Shown in pieces: positions 35,640 through 44,193 of a DNA stretch of 64,000 bases. The position numbers were made by a program, and so were the translations under genes. Each line of letters begins with the position of its first letter. Within the stretch, counting starts at the first letter, position 1. Below the pieces are notes generated by a model that saw only the letters and a program-made list of their open reading frames with translations, did no database searches and had not been told where the DNA came from. The DNA comes from AB-137-C09 sp964458185 (lineage in GTDB: Bacteria; Pseudomonadota; Zetaproteobacteria; Mariprofundales; Mariprofundaceae): positions 1 through 64,000 of the forward strand of contig CAYWFG010000002.1 of assembly GCA_964458185.1 (NCBI GenBank), read 5' to 3'.

Positions 35640-38510
35640 TTAGTGCTGATTTTCACGAAGGGAAGTTAAAACTTCTTGTAACGCTTGATTAAAATTATTT
35701 TGTAAAGAATCCCAATTTTTATTAGGTGTATCCAGCAAGAATCCTTCAAACTCTTGGCTTGCATGAAATAATGAGTTGGCAACAAGGTTTCCTGCTGTTC
35801 CTTTAATGTTATGCAACATTGCCAAGGCTGAATCAATATCATTATTGTCAAGTGCATGACCTAATTGTTGCTCGGTATCAGAAAACTGTTGTTCAAAAAG
35901 GATGAGTAACTTACGCAATAAGCTCTCATTGCCATTTAATAATTGCAGTGCTGCTTGCAAATCAATGCCTACGATACCATCAAGCATGATACGTTTTTTT
36001 TCTGGTTCTATAGTATCCACTGTTGTTGATTCTTTTTCAGCTTTAGGGGTTTGTTTGCTTGGTTTTATCCAATCACATAGGGTTGCATACAAACGATTTG
36101 GATCAATCGGTTTGCTAGTATGGTCATTCATTCCAGCTGCTAAACATTTATCAACTTCTTCTTTCATGGCATGCGCTGTCATCGCAATAATAGGAATATC
36201 ATTGCCTAATTCACGTATCATCTTGGTTGCTTCAATGCCGCCCAATACAGGCATTTGAAGATCCATCAATATCGCATGATAATCATTTGAACCAACCATA
36301 TCTATCGCCTCTTGACCATTGTTGGCAATAAATATTTGAAAGCCTGCTTGCTCTAAAATTTCTTGCGCCACCTGTTGATTAATTAAATTATCCTCAACAA
36401 GCAATAACCTAGCACCTTTAATTGCATTGAGACTGGCATGCTGCTCTGCTTGTACCGTGTTGCTTTTATGAATATAACCTTGCCCTTCATCAAAGGCTTC
36501 TAAAATAGTGTTAAAAAGCAATGATTGCCCAACAGGTTTGGTTAAAAAGGCATCCATATGAACGCGTTCTGCTGCTTCAATCACATCTTCTTGATTATGC
36601 GCTGTAACCATGATAATAGTAGGTATCTTTTTAATATTAGGCGAATTTTTAATCAACCGTGTTGCTTCAATACCATCCATATTAGGCATTTTATAGTCAA
36701 TCAGAACAAGATCATAATGATCACTGTTATTGATAGATGCATCTTCCAGTAAGCGAATAGCCTCAATAGCAGATTGTGTTCGTGTAACGTTAAAATGAAA
36801 GGCGGTTAAATAACTGCTTAAAATTTCTAAAGATGTAAGGTTGTCATCCACCACCATAATTTTTCGATTTAATAAGGATTCAGGCATCAACTGCTGTGCT
36901 AAGCCATCAACCCCTACGCCAACTTCTAATAATACAGTAAAAATAAATTTGCTTCCCTGATCAGGTTCAGATTCTATCCAAATTTTTCCCTGCATTAGCT
37001 CGACAAGGTGTTTGCAAATAACAAGACCCAGACCAGTGCCACCATATTTTCTTGTTGTGGAGCTATCTGCTTGGCTAAAAGATTGAAATAGACGGGCGAT
37101 TTGTTTTTTTGTTAAACCAATTCCAGTATCTTGAATAGTAAATCGTAACTTGATATTGTTATGAGCAGTTAAATTACCTTCATCTAGTTCAATACGTACA
37201 GTTACTTCGCCATGTTGCGTAAATTTCACCGCATTACTAACCAAGTTCAAGAGAATTTGATTAATTCGTAAAGGATCACCCATTAACGACGATGGAATTT
37301 TAGGATCTCTAAAAAAATGAAGCTCTAAACCTTTGCGTTCCGCCAACTCCGATGTAACATCAGAGAGCTGGGTAAGGACATCATCTAAGTTCATTTCAAC
37401 ACATTCAATATCCAATTTTCCAGCTTCAATTTTAGAAAAATCTAAAATATCATTAATAATACCTAATAACGATCGTGCTGAAATTTGAATCTTATTTAAA
37501 TAATCGTACTGCTTACTTGTTAAATCAGTTTTTAAGGCAAGATGATTTAGACCAATAATAGCATTCATCGGCGTTCGAATTTCATGGCTCATCGTAGCAA
37601 GGAAATTCCCTTTAGCTTGTGTTGCAGCCAATGCATTATCGCGCGCTTCAGCAAGTTCAGCAGTGCGCTCTTCAATCGTCTTCTCCAAACCTGAATAAGC
37701 CTTCATTAGAGCATTAGACATCGCGCAGAAAGAATCTCTAAGTTCTTCTATCTCATCACCTGTATGCATATTGGCTATATTATTACTTTCTACAAAGTTG
37801 CCTTTTGCCATCTCTTTAGCGTGGTGCATTAACATCAATATAGAAGCTGTCATTCTTCCAGAGAGCCAAAAAACTATAATCATACCAAGCACTAGCATGA
37901 TAAGCACAAAAATAAGGGTGTTGCGAATAATTGTTTCAACAAGTTGATTATTAGCTTTTTTTAAAAGTTCTATTTCATGGTTTAGTGGCTTCATTGAAAA
38001 GCCCAAGCGCAATACTCCCCAAGGTTCTGTACTCACTTGGATCGGCACGATAAACTCTAAATACGATTCACCATCTTTAACATATTCATTAACTGCAGAA
38101 GAACGTTGCTTCGCTGCAAATAAATCCTCTGAGTCTGTCATGACCTCTTGTTCTAGACTTGGTTTCATAGTGTGGACATACGCTAGGCGTGATGCATCCA
38201 TCAATATAATATAGTTAAGATCAGTGTTTTCTTCAATGGCTTTGCGTAAAATAAACGAGTTTGCTGAAAAGTTAAACGAAGCAATATTATCCAATACTTG
38301 ACTGGATAATTGCAACGATAAAATTTTACCTTGAGTCAGTAGATTTTTTTTCATCAATTCGATTCGGTTTTGTGCATTAACTTTAAAAGAATCACTTAAA
38401 TCAATGATTTCAAACCATGTGGTACACACAACGGGTGTAAGCATCAAAAAGAACATGATTAGCAACATTTTTCGGCGAATACTGCTATTGATAAAACCAA
38501 CAATATTCAT
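35640..38510 (-). CDS. Hybrid sensor histidine kinase (HAMP-HisKA-HATPase-REC-REC-HPt)
   Basis: This 956-residue BarA/ArcB-like phosphorelay protein has TM helices at about 14-32 and 190-215 flanking a periplasmic sensor. HAMP follows at about 215-270, then HisKA with FLATMSHEIRTPMNAIIG (His about 305) and a complete HATPase (NAVKFTQHGEV, DTGIGL, GGTGLGL). Two receiver domains come next (phospho-Asp about 603 in LIDYKMPNMDG and 748 in LMDLQMPVLGG). A C-terminal HPt (His about 898 in LHNIKGTAGN) ends the protein. It would pass phosphate to an unseen response regulator. Its start overlaps the binding-protein gene by 4 bp (ATGA), so it belongs to the receptor/binding-protein operon and is probably informed by those proteins. 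Confidence 0.93.
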   Translation of the reverse strand: MNIVGFINSSIRRKMLLIMFFLMLTPVVCTTWFEIIDLSDSFKVNAQNRIELMKKNLLTQGKILSLQLSSQVLDNIASFNFSANSFILRKAIEENTDLNYIILMDASRLAYVHTMKPSLEQEVMTDSEDLFAAKQRSSAVNEYVKDGESYLEFIVPIQVSTEPWGVLRLGFSMKPLNHEIELLKKANNQLVETIIRNTLIFVLIMLVLGMIIVFWLSGRMTASILMLMHHAKEMAKGNFVESNNIANMHTGDEIEELRDSFCAMSNALMKAYSGLEKTIEERTAELAEARDNALAATQAKGNFLATMSHEIRTPMNAIIGLNHLALKTDLTSKQYDYLNKIQISARSLLGIINDILDFSKIEAGKLDIECVEMNLDDVLTQLSDVTSELAERKGLELHFFRDPKIPSSLMGDPLRINQILLNLVSNAVKFTQHGEVTVRIELDEGNLTAHNNIKLRFTIQDTGIGLTKKQIARLFQSFSQADSSTTRKYGGTGLGLVICKHLVELMQGKIWIESEPDQGSKFIFTVLLEVGVGVDGLAQQLMPESLLNRKIMVVDDNLTSLEILSSYLTAFHFNVTRTQSAIEAIRLLEDASINNSDHYDLVLIDYKMPNMDGIEATRLIKNSPNIKKIPTIIMVTAHNQEDVIEAAERVHMDAFLTKPVGQSLLFNTILEAFDEGQGYIHKSNTVQAEQHASLNAIKGARLLLVEDNLINQQVAQEILEQAGFQIFIANNGQEAIDMVGSNDYHAILMDLQMPVLGGIEATKMIRELGNDIPIIAMTAHAMKEEVDKCLAAGMNDHTSKPIDPNRLYATLCDWIKPSKQTPKAEKESTTVDTIEPEKKRIMLDGIVGIDLQAALQLLNGNESLLRKLLILFEQQFSDTEQQLGHALDNNDIDSALAMLHNIKGTAGNLVANSLFHASQEFEGFLLDTPNKNWDSLQNNFNQALQEVLTSLRENQH

Positions 38511-39418
38511 TGAATAACCTGCTGTGCCATAGGAATAGCCATGGTACGAACTTTCAGGTGATATTTCTTTGTCTTCTTTAGGTTTAGTGTGATATTGGAG
38601 GCTGCAGGAGGCTCGATCATTGCTGATACTTTTTCCCCAAAGGTAACCCGTTCAACCAGCGAGGAGATTTGTTTACCTACTGTTTTAGTATCAATAGATA
38701 CGATCAATGAAGCACCAAAATCAAGGAACACATTACTATAAGCAAAGACAGGTTTATTCATTAAATCGCAGAGTTGAAAGATAGACTCTACGGCCTTTCT
38801 TCCCGTTAACACACCAGGGTCAGGCATCAACCATAATGCATCAACTTTGGGTAATACATCAGTTAATGCCGATGTGGTGTCAGAAGTATCTCCAATGTTG
38901 ACAGCAATAATAGTTATATTCATTTCAACAGCATGTTTTTTAATTTCCTTAAGTCGTACCATTGAAAATTCTTTGCTATACAATAAACCTAATGTCCTTA
39001 TTTTAGGAAAAAATAGTCGATAGGTTGTCATCAAAGCATCGGGTAACAACTCTGCTGATATGCCATAGCTTTGTTGGTTGGTTGTATTTTTCCAAGCTAC
39101 GGATGAAGTAAAAAAGATACGTTGTTTCACGGCATAACGGCTCGTTAAGGCACAGGCTTGAGAACCAATGCAATAAATTGACCCTGCATCTGTCGACCCT
39201 ATGCGTGATTTAACCTCTGACACTGTGTTCCATCCATCGTGTAAATTTATACTGCCGACAATTTGTACCCCAGATGGATTAAAACTAGATTCTGCCAGAG
39301 CGTATTTTTGTATCGTGCGATCAGAGTTAATAATTAAAATCTTTGTTTGATCTAATGCCCATACCGAAGGTATATAACAATAAAATATTACCATAGCAAC
39401 AAGAAAGTATTTCAGCAT
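38507..39418 (-). CDS. Periplasmic ABC-type substrate-binding protein (PF04392-like), orphan
   Basis: This 303-residue exported protein has a signal peptide (1-21) and the two-lobed fold of the ABC_sub_bind/TrpX-like family: KILIINSDRTIQKYALAE, an IYCIGSQACALTS segment, TLGLLYSKEF and VDALWLMPDPGVLTG in the second lobe. No permease or ATPase gene is nearby. It overlaps both neighbours by 1-4 bp. In such clusters the binding protein may present its ligand to the partner kinase, but this is inference. Confidence 0.8.
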   Translation of the reverse strand: MLKYFLVAMVIFYCYIPSVWALDQTKILIINSDRTIQKYALAESSFNPSGVQIVGSINLHDGWNTVSEVKSRIGSTDAGSIYCIGSQACALTSRYAVKQRIFFTSSVAWKNTTNQQSYGISAELLPDALMTTYRLFFPKIRTLGLLYSKEFSMVRLKEIKKHAVEMNITIIAVNIGDTSDTTSALTDVLPKVDALWLMPDPGVLTGRKAVESIFQLCDLMNKPVFAYSNVFLDFGASLIVSIDTKTVGKQISSLVERVTFGEKVSAMIEPPAASNITLNLKKTKKYHLKVRTMAIPMAQQVIQ

Positions 39419-40239
39419 TACTTTGATCCTTCTGTAGCAGAACTATTGCTTAATTCACGAAAACTATCCAAGCCTAAAAGTTGAAGTTTTTCTTTTCCTG
39501 ATGCTGATTTATCCATTCCACGTATTACGTCAAGTAAGGCTTGCACACTGTTACTGTTTTTGCTAATCGCTATTATTGGAAAGGGTACTTCAAGCATTCC
39601 ACCTACGCGCTTTAACTTTTGTGCCAATTTTGGATTAATCGTTGCTAATAATTCAAGACTCGTGTTTGTAGTGATTGCAGCAAAAGCGACCCCATAACTA
39701 ATCGCCATCAAAGCATCTATATCTTTTGGTACTTCTAAAATTCTTACAGAGCGAATAACGTCTTTATACTCGTCACCTAAAATCACAAGTAACATTTTTC
39801 GTGTTTTTTCCTCATTACTTGATGAGGCAACAGACTTTCCTTGCAATTTTTTTATGTTATTTAAATCACTTTTGGTGGAGAACACCTTTTGATTAACCAT
39901 GCGACCATTTAACACCCCAGACATTTTCTTTTTCAGATCAAGGTGTATTTTACTTTTTTGAAAATACTCATTCGATAGCATGAATAATTGACACCCTTGA
40001 TTGACAGCAAATTGATCAAGATTGGGTGCATTAGAAAAAGGTTGAAATCTAAAACTTCCCTGCGAGGAAAGGTAAGTATCAAAGCCACGTTTCAAAGAGG
40101 CAAAGTTATTGATGTTAGCATTAGGGCTATAAAAACAAATTGTCGCCGTTGTATTAGCCTTTACCATCGCAGGCATGGCTAAAAGGATACTTAGCATGAC
40201 TGCTTTTAAAAAAAACTTTCGATCGTTGTATATTCTCAT
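39418..40239 (-). CDS. PhnD-like periplasmic binding protein, orphan
   Basis: This exported protein of about 273 residues has a signal peptide (hydrophobic stretch, cleaved near VKANT) and a type 2 periplasmic-binding fold of the PhnD/PF12974 kind: ICFYSPNANINNFASLKRGFD, a LQGKSVASSSNEEK hinge motif, and AISYGVAFAAITTNTS. It would bind a small anion or signal. A TTG at 40254 is an alternative start; the ATG at 40239 directly begins a good signal sequence. It is sandwiched between the receptor and a second binding-protein gene with almost no gaps. Confidence 0.75.
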   Translation of the reverse strand: MRIYNDRKFFLKAVMLSILLAMPAMVKANTTATICFYSPNANINNFASLKRGFDTYLSSQGSFRFQPFSNAPNLDQFAVNQGCQLFMLSNEYFQKSKIHLDLKKKMSGVLNGRMVNQKVFSTKSDLNNIKKLQGKSVASSSNEEKTRKMLLVILGDEYKDVIRSVRILEVPKDIDALMAISYGVAFAAITTNTSLELLATINPKLAQKLKRVGGMLEVPFPIIAISKNSNSVQALLDVIRGMDKSASGKEKLQLLGLDSFRELSNSSATEGSK

Positions 40240-40257
40240 AATAAATACATCCAACAG

Positions 40258-42306
40258 CTACAGTTTATAGCGTGCTTCAAGGATGAAGCTAATACCTGGC
40301 ATGGAATAATCCCCTAGAATAGTAGCAACAGAAGATGGGCTTACATATGCCTTGTTAAATAAGTTGTATACAGACCCACGAAGCTCCATGTTTGACAACG
40401 ATGTTGTCAGGTTTTTGGCAATAAAACTCATGTTCATTAAGCTATAACCACCAAGTCGCCCACGAGAGTCATTGGATGCTCGCGTCGTAGCACTTTTCAT
40501 AAAGAAGTCTGAGTAAATATTAAATCTATCAGATAGTGCGATATTCAACATCACATTACCACGGTTGCTGGCTATATCAGGTAAATGTAGATTGCTTACA
40601 CGATTTTTCACATTAACAAACGTATAATTTCCTGCTAAATAATTGCCTTTTGAAACAATAAATTTTCCATTAAACTCTAGTCCCTGACTTCTAACAGACG
40701 TTGTATTCTTATAGAGTCCACCACGAGGGCTGATGAGATCTGTCATATCGTTGAGAAAAAAGGTAATGCCCGCATTCAAGTGTTCAGAAAAGTGGCTATC
40801 AAGCCCCATCTCAAAGGTTCGTACTTTTTCAGCTTTGATATTAGGGTTACCATTTAGTACAGCATTATTGATGTTATACACTTCGGCAAATGTCGGTGCT
40901 CGAAATGCCGTTCCATACATCATTTTTACGTCATAGCCTTGCGCAACTTCCCATGTGATGCCAAGTTTAGGGTTTACGCTAGCACCAAAATCATTGTAAT
41001 GATCGTAACGAACACTGCCTACAAGGCGGATGTGATCCATAACATCCCATATATCTTCTGCATAAGCACTCCAGAGTCGACGCTTTGCAGCAGAACCCCA
41101 ATTTTGACTGCTAGAAAAATCCACCAAGCCAGACAAAGGCACGAATGTAACGGGGTTATAATTGGTAATAGTTTTTACACCAAATTGTTTTTGCTCTTCT
41201 ATATTGATACCTGCAATGATTCGGTTGTTCGATAATAAATCAAACTGCAGTGAAAATTCTGCGCCAGTAACGCTGTTTTTTGCAGCAGCATCAAAGACCA
41301 TGCCATGGGTGTAGGCGGGTGCAGGAGCGCCAGGTGGATACAATGCCCAAAAGTTGTCAAACTCAAAATAATCTCGGTATACACGTCCTTTAACATTTAA
41401 CGCATCAGAGATGGTATGTTTGTAAGCAAGGTCTAAAAAGTATGATTTATTGCGTGGAATTGAACGCTGGTTTAACACATTGATCACACCAAAATTCGGA
41501 CCATCTTTTTTGTTAATGTATTTAGCTTGAAAGCTAAAATCTTCATGGTGAATAGCCATGTCTATATTGTAACTATTTCTTTTTGTATCTGCAACGCTCG
41601 GAGCCAGACTGGCTGCATTAGCACCAAGCGCATCTACTGAAACAAAAGGATCATAACCGTTGGATTTCTCAAAGTTAGCATTAATTGCCACATCAGTGTT
41701 TGCAATATTTTGCCCAAATTGAACGTTGTATTGTTGGCGTCCAAAGCTGCCACCTTGAATACTAACAGCCGTGCCATTAATAGCATCTCCTTTTTTGGTA
41801 ATAATGTTAACAACACCAAGAAATGCATTGGCACCATACAAAGCCGATACTGGACCACGAATAACTTCAATACGCTGAATATTTCCCACAGGAAGTCGAC
41901 CAAACACAAGTGCTGGCCCACCATTGGTAAGTTGACTGTTTAGATTATGACCATCCAGCATAAAAACAATTTTTTCAGAAAAAGTTGTTTTTATGCCACG
42001 AACCTCAATCTCTCGAAACCACATGTTATTTCGTGTAATGCCTAAACCAGGAATAATACGCAACACATCAAGCACATCACGCGCACCCATGCGTCGTATT
42101 TGCCGTGCCGTAATCACGCTGATAGTCGAAGGTGATTTAGATATACGCTCAACTGATTTTGAGGCAGTGAAAACCATGCGTTCAGACTGCAACCATTGAA
42201 GCTCTGCATCCAAAGCAGAGCTTTCGTTAGCCAATGATGATGTGATAGGGATTAAAAACAGAAGTAATACTGCTAAGCTTGATTGAAAAAAACTAATACG
42301 GGACAA
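40258..42306 (-). CDS. TonB-dependent outer-membrane receptor
   Basis: This 682-residue receptor has a signal peptide (ending near SSLA) and a plug domain (about 55-165: STISVITARQIRRMGARDVL, VRGIKTTFSEKIVFMLDGHN, IQRIEVIRGPVSALYGANAF, VNIITKKGD). The 22-strand barrel follows, ending in the aromatic-type terminus EARYKL. It resembles the colicin I/BtuB-like class; the ligand is unknown. The start is a TTG, with AAGG upstream formed by the edge of an 8-bp tandem repeat tract (42316-42384). This makes its expression a candidate for slipped-strand variation. It is the first gene of the receptor-binding protein-kinase operon. Confidence 0.93.
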   Translation of the reverse strand: MSRISFFQSSLAVLLLFLIPITSSLANESSALDAELQWLQSERMVFTASKSVERISKSPSTISVITARQIRRMGARDVLDVLRIIPGLGITRNNMWFREIEVRGIKTTFSEKIVFMLDGHNLNSQLTNGGPALVFGRLPVGNIQRIEVIRGPVSALYGANAFLGVVNIITKKGDAINGTAVSIQGGSFGRQQYNVQFGQNIANTDVAINANFEKSNGYDPFVSVDALGANAASLAPSVADTKRNSYNIDMAIHHEDFSFQAKYINKKDGPNFGVINVLNQRSIPRNKSYFLDLAYKHTISDALNVKGRVYRDYFEFDNFWALYPPGAPAPAYTHGMVFDAAAKNSVTGAEFSLQFDLLSNNRIIAGINIEEQKQFGVKTITNYNPVTFVPLSGLVDFSSSQNWGSAAKRRLWSAYAEDIWDVMDHIRLVGSVRYDHYNDFGASVNPKLGITWEVAQGYDVKMMYGTAFRAPTFAEVYNINNAVLNGNPNIKAEKVRTFEMGLDSHFSEHLNAGITFFLNDMTDLISPRGGLYKNTTSVRSQGLEFNGKFIVSKGNYLAGNYTFVNVKNRVSNLHLPDIASNRGNVMLNIALSDRFNIYSDFFMKSATTRASNDSRGRLGGYSLMNMSFIAKNLTTSLSNMELRGSVYNLFNKAYVSPSSVATILGDYSMPGISFILEARYKL

Positions 42307-42315
42307 TTGATAAAA

Positions 42316-42384
42316 CCTTAATACCTTAATACTTTAATACTTTAATACTTTAATACTTTAATACTTTAATACTTTAATACTTTA
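42316..42384. repeat. Octanucleotide tandem repeat (ATACTTTA)n before the receptor gene
   Basis: Seven perfect ATACTTTA units (42329-42384) follow one ATACCTTA unit (42321-42328) and a partial unit. On the coding (minus) strand this reads (TAAAGTAT)7-TAAGGTAT-TAAGG and ends about 10 bp before the TTG start. The unit is 8 bp and lies outside the coding frame. Copy-number change would alter promoter spacing or leader length rather than the reading frame. Confidence 0.9.
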
Positions 42385-42604
42385 AAAAATAACTATTGAT
42401 TAAAAATCATACAACCATTGCCCAATGTTTAAATTAAAGTATTCAATGAATCAATAACTTCGCACGGAAATACACAAAAAAAATTCTAACAAGAACAGAC
42501 TTAGACTTCAAGTGTTTTATAATAGACTTTATTCAAGGTTGGATAATCTGTAGATCAAAAAATAGCAGGCCACCATCTGTGTTTTGGTGAAATACAATTC
42601 TACT

Positions 42605-42680
42605 GCAAGCCATTGTACGAGTCTTAAAAGGGAGACCTCATATGGTAAATAAATAGCATACCTAAATTCAGCATGGATTA
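42605..42680. repeat. Degenerate remnant of the inverted-repeat element, copy 3
   Basis: GTCTTAAAAGGGAGACC (42620-42636) matches the right terminal repeat of copies 1 and 2. The following bases share ATAAATAGC(G)CAT with the flank of copy 1 and ACCTAAATWMAGCATG with the flank of copy 2. No left end is recognisable, so this is a partial or decayed copy. Confidence 0.45.
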
Positions 42681-42703
42681 ATCCTCTTGGTAGACAGAAT
42701 AAA

Positions 42704-42731
42704 AAAGGCGGAGCATTGCAGCTCCGCCTTT
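42704..42731 (-). terminator. Intrinsic terminator of the dihaem cytochrome gene
   Basis: Perfect 11-bp arms AAAGGCGGAGC and GCTCCGCCTTT enclose a 6-nt loop. On the minus strand the stem is followed by a run of T. It lies 29 bp after the cytochrome stop codon and should insulate the receptor operon from it. Confidence 0.93.
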
Positions 42732-42759
42732 GCGGTATATGCTAACAGAAAACCGTTGT

Positions 42760-43488
42760 TTACATATGTTCTGGTGCTCTTGGATTGCCAGGAGCAACAG
42801 GCCTTGCACCTGTTAAAAACGCCGCTGCATTTTTGATGTCGTCATCAGTTAAATGATGCGCTACTTTTTGCATCTGTGATTTATAATCGTTGGTACGATC
42901 ACCAGCACGAAATGCAGTCAATTGATGAACAATGTATTGATAACGCTGCCCACCAATAGCTGGGTACATACGTCCTACACTGCGACCATTAAAACCATGA
43001 CAACTTTGGCAAGCTGGAACACCATGATCTGGCAAACCATAATGTACGATCTCAGCACCTTTGTATGGCTCTCCAACGTCTACATCATCTTCACGAAGAG
43101 CATCTAAATCAGAACCCATAAATGGTGTTTTTAAAGTATAAACAAAAGCAGCTAAATCTCTTTTATCCTGCTCAAGTAAAGACTTGGCAATGTCATTCAT
43201 CACACCCAATGTATTGTCTGTGCGTTTATCCGCAGCAAAGTCTTTCAACTGCTTAAGAATATACGTATCCACCTGATAAGCCAAACGCGGAGTTCCCATG
43301 TCATCGTTACCCAGACCATCTGTACCATGGCAGCTTTGGCATGCAGGTACGTTATCACCTTTGCCCTCTTGGAAAATCTTTCTTCCGTTATCGGCGTTCC
43401 CCATGCCCTCATGTCCCATAGCCGACGCAAGTGCGGGGTAAACAGTTGCCATTGCACATGCGCACAATGCACCCAGCAAATATTTCAT
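42760..43488 (-). CDS. Dihaem cytochrome c (c4-like), exported
   Basis: This 242-residue protein has a signal peptide (1-23) and two similar cytochrome domains, each with CQSCHG: haem Cys/His at 50-54 and 160-164. Each has a later Met ligand region, as in cytochrome c4, a periplasmic donor to terminal oxidases. The ATG at 43488 has a GGAGGG site; the longer open frame upstream is the tail of the small membrane-protein gene read in another phase. It is transcribed with the 45-residue membrane protein and ends at a strong terminator. Confidence 0.9.
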   Translation of the reverse strand: MKYLLGALCACAMATVYPALASAMGHEGMGNADNGRKIFQEGKGDNVPACQSCHGTDGLGNDDMGTPRLAYQVDTYILKQLKDFAADKRTDNTLGVMNDIAKSLLEQDKRDLAAFVYTLKTPFMGSDLDALREDDVDVGEPYKGAEIVHYGLPDHGVPACQSCHGFNGRSVGRMYPAIGGQRYQYIVHQLTAFRAGDRTNDYKSQMQKVAHHLTDDDIKNAAAFLTGARPVAPGNPRAPEHM

Positions 43489-43519
43489 ATAATCCCTCCG
43501 TTTGTTTTTCACAAAAAAC

Positions 43520-43657
43520 TCAGCCCTTGTCTTTTTTGTTTGCAGACCAAAACATAAAAAATGCAGTTCCAAACACAGCAGCAATAATCACTAGATACAT
43601 TAAATAAACAGTATCATTCTGAAAGTTAATGGATGCTTCGATAAAGTCTCCGAGCAT
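43520..43657 (-). CDS. 45-residue single-TM protein upstream of dihaem cytochrome
   Basis: This short gene runs from ATG 43657 to TGA 43520. A strong GGGGAGGC ribosome-binding site lies 6 bp before the ATG. The protein has an acidic N-terminus (MLGDFIEAS), one hydrophobic helix (about 18-37, YLMYLVIIAAVFGTAFFMFW) and a lysine-rich end (NKKDKG), so the N-terminus is likely periplasmic. Size and layout recall CcoQ/FixQ-type oxidase accessory peptides, but I see no oxidase here. Its gene lies 31 bp before the dihaem cytochrome gene and was probably missed as too short. Confidence 0.7.
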   Translation of the reverse strand: MLGDFIEASINFQNDTVYLMYLVIIAAVFGTAFFMFWSANKKDKG

Positions 43658-43806
43658 GAATGCCTCCCCTTTGGTAGGTTAGAATACCGTGAAAAATCAT
43701 GATCAATACAAAGATGAAGATGATGTATTGCAATCTTCACGGGATCTTAATCTTCACTATTAATCAGCAACTCTGCATACCCAATATAAAAAGGCAAGCG
43801 TAAATC

Positions 43807-44193
43807 TTACTGAATAGACTCCATTAATAATGCACCACTGGTAAACACAAAAAGACGCAAGATAACAAAGACACGCGCTTGCATCTGATGCGCCTCTCTT
43901 TCAGGTGCTGGCTCGCGCTTCATTTTTTTCCCTGAAAGTATTTGAAGCACATAAACTGCATAGAGACTTAACACAAAGAGCAAATGCGCCCAAATAGCAA
44001 AAGATAATAGTTCTTTATGGGTCACTAAGCGCAAATACCAATCGTGGGTCGCATACAGATAAACAGGAAACAGCAAATCAAAAACCAATAAAACCATCAT
44101 CATTGCAGCATGAATGCTATGTTGTTTGCGTAAGAGAATCGCCACGAACAACCACACAAAACTAGCAGAAACCAATACAATAGATGTTTGCAT
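43807..44193 (-). CDS. Four-TM membrane protein next to pilT-like gene
   Basis: This 128-residue hydrophobic protein has four predicted membrane helices (about 5-22, 30-48, 62-84 and 108-124), several His residues (HSIHAAM, THDW, THKEL, WAHLL) and a charged cytoplasmic loop (GKKMKREPAPEREAH). I do not recognise a named family; DUF420-like cytochrome-associated proteins are a possibility. The ATG overlaps the stop of the upstream PilT-like gene (TGATG), so it is translated with the pilus ATPases. Confidence 0.6.
   Translation of the reverse strand: MQTSIVLVSASFVWLFVAILLRKQHSIHAAMMMVLLVFDLLFPVYLYATHDWYLRLVTHKELLSFAIWAHLLFVLSLYAVYVLQILSGKKMKREPAPEREAHQMQARVFVILRLFVFTSGALLMESIQ

Larger units (their letters stand above)
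42307..42759. other. Non-coding gap of about 450 bp with repeats and terminator
   Basis: This gap separates the dihaem cytochrome gene from the receptor operon on the same strand. It holds the octamer tract (42316-42384), an AT-rich stretch likely to contain the receptor promoter (42385-42560), a degenerate copy of the inverted-repeat element's right end and flank (about 42605-42680), and the cytochrome terminator (42704-42731). I see no gene in it. Confidence 0.7.
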
